In this document: positions 62,401 to 64,000 of the stretch, in pieces
Layout of the letters: the number at the start of each line of letters is the position of its first letter
Numbering within the stretch: position 1 is the stretch's first letter
Assembly: GCA_017562135.1 (NCBI GenBank)
Contig: QEYB01001046.1
Span: forward strand, 1,860,001 to 1,924,000
Source of the DNA: Dipylidium caninum
Taxonomy: Eukaryota > Platyhelminthes > Cestoda > Cyclophyllidea > Dipylidiidae
Length of the DNA: 64,000 nt
Direction of reading: 5' to 3'
The notes under the pieces: model-generated
Told to the model about the DNA's origin: nothing
Database searches by the model: none
The model's input: the letters and a program-made list of their open reading frames with translations, nothing else
Program-made: the position numbers and the translations under genes

Positions 62401-64000
62401 CGTCACACAGGCGTTCCCCCATTACCACCCAATGAAATACTAATAATATGCGTGTTGAATTACTTGCCAGATTATCTGATAGAGTTAATTTTTTAAGATG
62501 AAGAATCAACTATTTCCCGTCGTCGTCTTCGGGGCTCTTCAATAAGATTATTGGAAGGTGGTAAAAACACCATCTGTGGTTAGATTGTACTAAGAAAATA
62601 TTCTATAATATTTCAATAGATTTTACTCCCTTTTATAACATTATTATGCTCGTCTTATTCCTCGTCTTATTCGTAATATGTTTTGACTGCGTTGCTCGAG
62701 CAAAGGTTATAATTAGAACATGCATTGAAAAAAATGAGGAACGATTCCCCATCAAGCAAGCGGCCCTTTCTTGTTGGCGGGTAATAAAAGCATCATTACA
62801 CCCTAATATGCGATACAGTCTCTTCAAAAACAATTAATGTTACCGCCAAAACGTTTTAAATATGGGCGAAGACTCAAATAGGAGTAGCTTCCAATAGCCA
62901 TCAAATATGCCCACCGATACGTAGCGAAACATCATTTGTCCGTCTGATGTCTTAATATGCTGAAAAAGGCGCCAAGAATCCCCAATTGAATAGCCTGTTG
63001 GCATTGTGTACTGAACGAAATCTATTATATATTGCTTTTTGCACAGGCTTTTCATAGAATTGCGATGAGAAGGTTGATGTTTTGACTGTGGAAAACTAGA
63101 AAAAGCTTTGCAAAAATGATACTACGATTCACACCAGATTAATTTACTTCGCCAAAATAAGGTGAAGGTCAACCCCGAGTGTGGGCGACCGCCGCTCGTG
63201 GTGGAAAGTCCATGAAAAGTTAGGCTCTCTGACATTCTTTCTTAGTACGGTTCAAGTCACCGATGGCACCAGTCTTCTGGGCATAACGCCCAGGCAACAC
63301 AAGTAAATGTCGCGTTTTTACACCATAGATTCGACATCTCATAGGGACTTTCTCCAGAAATAATGCAGAGACCACTAACGGTCTTTGGTCAAATAATTAC
63401 TCGGTGATGGAACAAGGGATTTAAAGTAAACTACCCTTTTTACTGTTTATCGATGATGTTAATGTTTACATTTTTTTTCTCTCGGTCGTCAAAACAAAAG
63501 GGTCGTTTTAACACAAAATACACCTGGAAGAGCACGGAAAAAAGAGATGAGCCTAATAAACATTTTGGAGTGAGGTTTCAAGCCAACACTAAAAACCAAA
63601 AACTTTGGAAATAAAAGTAAGCATCGGAGAAGTTATTCTACTAGTCTTAAGCTCGACAGCTTAACAAAGACCTGTTCAATGAACTTGGCAATTTCAAGGC
63701 TGTGATGGATTGTTTAGATGTCTGGGATACATACTTTCGAAACAGAGAACCCGGATAAACATCGATGGGCTAGAATATGAAGGAAAGCCTTTGACCAAAG
63801 GAAGTGTAATAAGGGAAGGTAACAATCAAACCTTACCGATAAATGACGTCAAGCAGCCCACGAACCCCATTAGTGTTGCGAGAAAGGTCAACATCGTAGT
63901 CCTTTTTCACCCATTCTAGATCGTTAAAGAGCTCGCAGTTGATTTGCATCATAAATTGACTTCCAAGGTTGTCTTTGGGCTCATCAACCACTTGTTTGAT
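59436..64000 (-). CDS. EGF- and thrombospondin-1-repeat protein, 3' part, with apparent frameshift
   Basis: Probable secreted or cell-surface protein; the 5' end is beyond the window. Exons read from the right: 64000-63837, 63047-62844, 62363-62021, 60543-60224 and 59837-59436, phases agreeing. The first two encode a cysteine-poor region (NCELFNDLEWVKKDYDVDL; FQHIKTSDGQMMFRYVSVG) that I cannot assign. Exon 62363-62021 has an EGF-like cysteine array (LNCPDPC ... GTCGTYV ... PFCICEPFY) split by about 70 non-cysteine residues. The next exons give EGF modules (CGGGNPCMNGGEC ... CKCLPAFRGDLCE; GGRCEQLPTGDP ... CHCPPGYVGRNCEE) and a TSP1 repeat (YWSVWSSWSLC ... APGQVCPGPRRR). Near 59745 the frame shifts by one base between ACKSGYLQ and ERSCQAGGRC inside an EGF module. 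The donor after SCIAG at 59436 is inferred. A large intron (60544-62020) holds nothing recognised. Confidence 0.7.
60544..62020 (-). other. Intron of the EGF/TSP1 gene
   Basis: Bounded by a gttagt donor and a cctcgacag acceptor, both phase 0. The sequence is AT-rich; no repeat shared with R1 or R2 was noticed. Confidence 0.65.

Noticed and set aside
1..64000. tRNA, rRNA and CRISPR features
   Set aside because: No tRNA T-arm with matching stems, no rRNA-like block and no regularly spaced repeat array were seen by eye.

Overview
The window is animal nuclear DNA, not bacterial. Six conserved eukaryotic genes can be rebuilt from it, all split by GT-AG introns with matching reading phases, and the space between them is long and AT-rich. 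The divergence of the proteins, the mixture of short introns (77 bp at the smallest clear case) and very long ones, and the CACTT-type microsatellites suggest a parasitic flatworm, most likely a cestode. That placement is inference; no diagnostic marker such as rRNA or a spliced leader was found.

Layout: TopBP1 (minus, 599-17361, eight exons, last intron about 8.55 kb) is followed by about 11 kb without a recognisable gene. This gap holds a GC-rich tract and a dispersed repeat (family R1, copy A). An Iroquois-class homeobox gene (plus, 28857-32178) comes next, then an inverted R1 copy (B). A Ddi1/Rngo-type retroviral-like aspartic protease gene (minus, 34524-37203) lies head to head with TFIIB (plus, 38712-40519). 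UPF2 (minus, 41513-54002, 21 exons) carries R1 copy C and a second repeat family (R2) in its introns; the other R2 copy is in a TopBP1 intron. An FBXO36-like F-box gene (plus, 56108-57329) is followed by two small orphan reading frames and by the 3' part of an EGF/thrombospondin-1 gene (minus, 59436 to the window end).

The genes are housekeeping and developmental functions and do not form one pathway: DNA replication-stress signalling (TopBP1), patterning (Irx), ubiquitin-proteasome shuttling (Ddi1), RNA polymerase II initiation (TFIIB), nonsense-mediated mRNA decay (UPF2) and a probable SCF ubiquitin ligase adaptor (FBXO36). Neighbours are mostly divergent or convergent, with no operon-like spacing.

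The items most worth a second look are the two repeat families (R1 with a palindromic core, R2 placed in introns of two unrelated genes), two apparent single-base frameshifts inside otherwise conserved exons (TFIIB and the EGF/TSP1 gene), the UBA domain kept at the end of Ddi1, an EGF module with a long insertion, and the strong strand asymmetry of the giant TopBP1 intron, interrupted by an island at about 7450-8550. Exon limits were read by eye from splice motifs, phase and remembered family sequence; transcripts would be needed to fix them.
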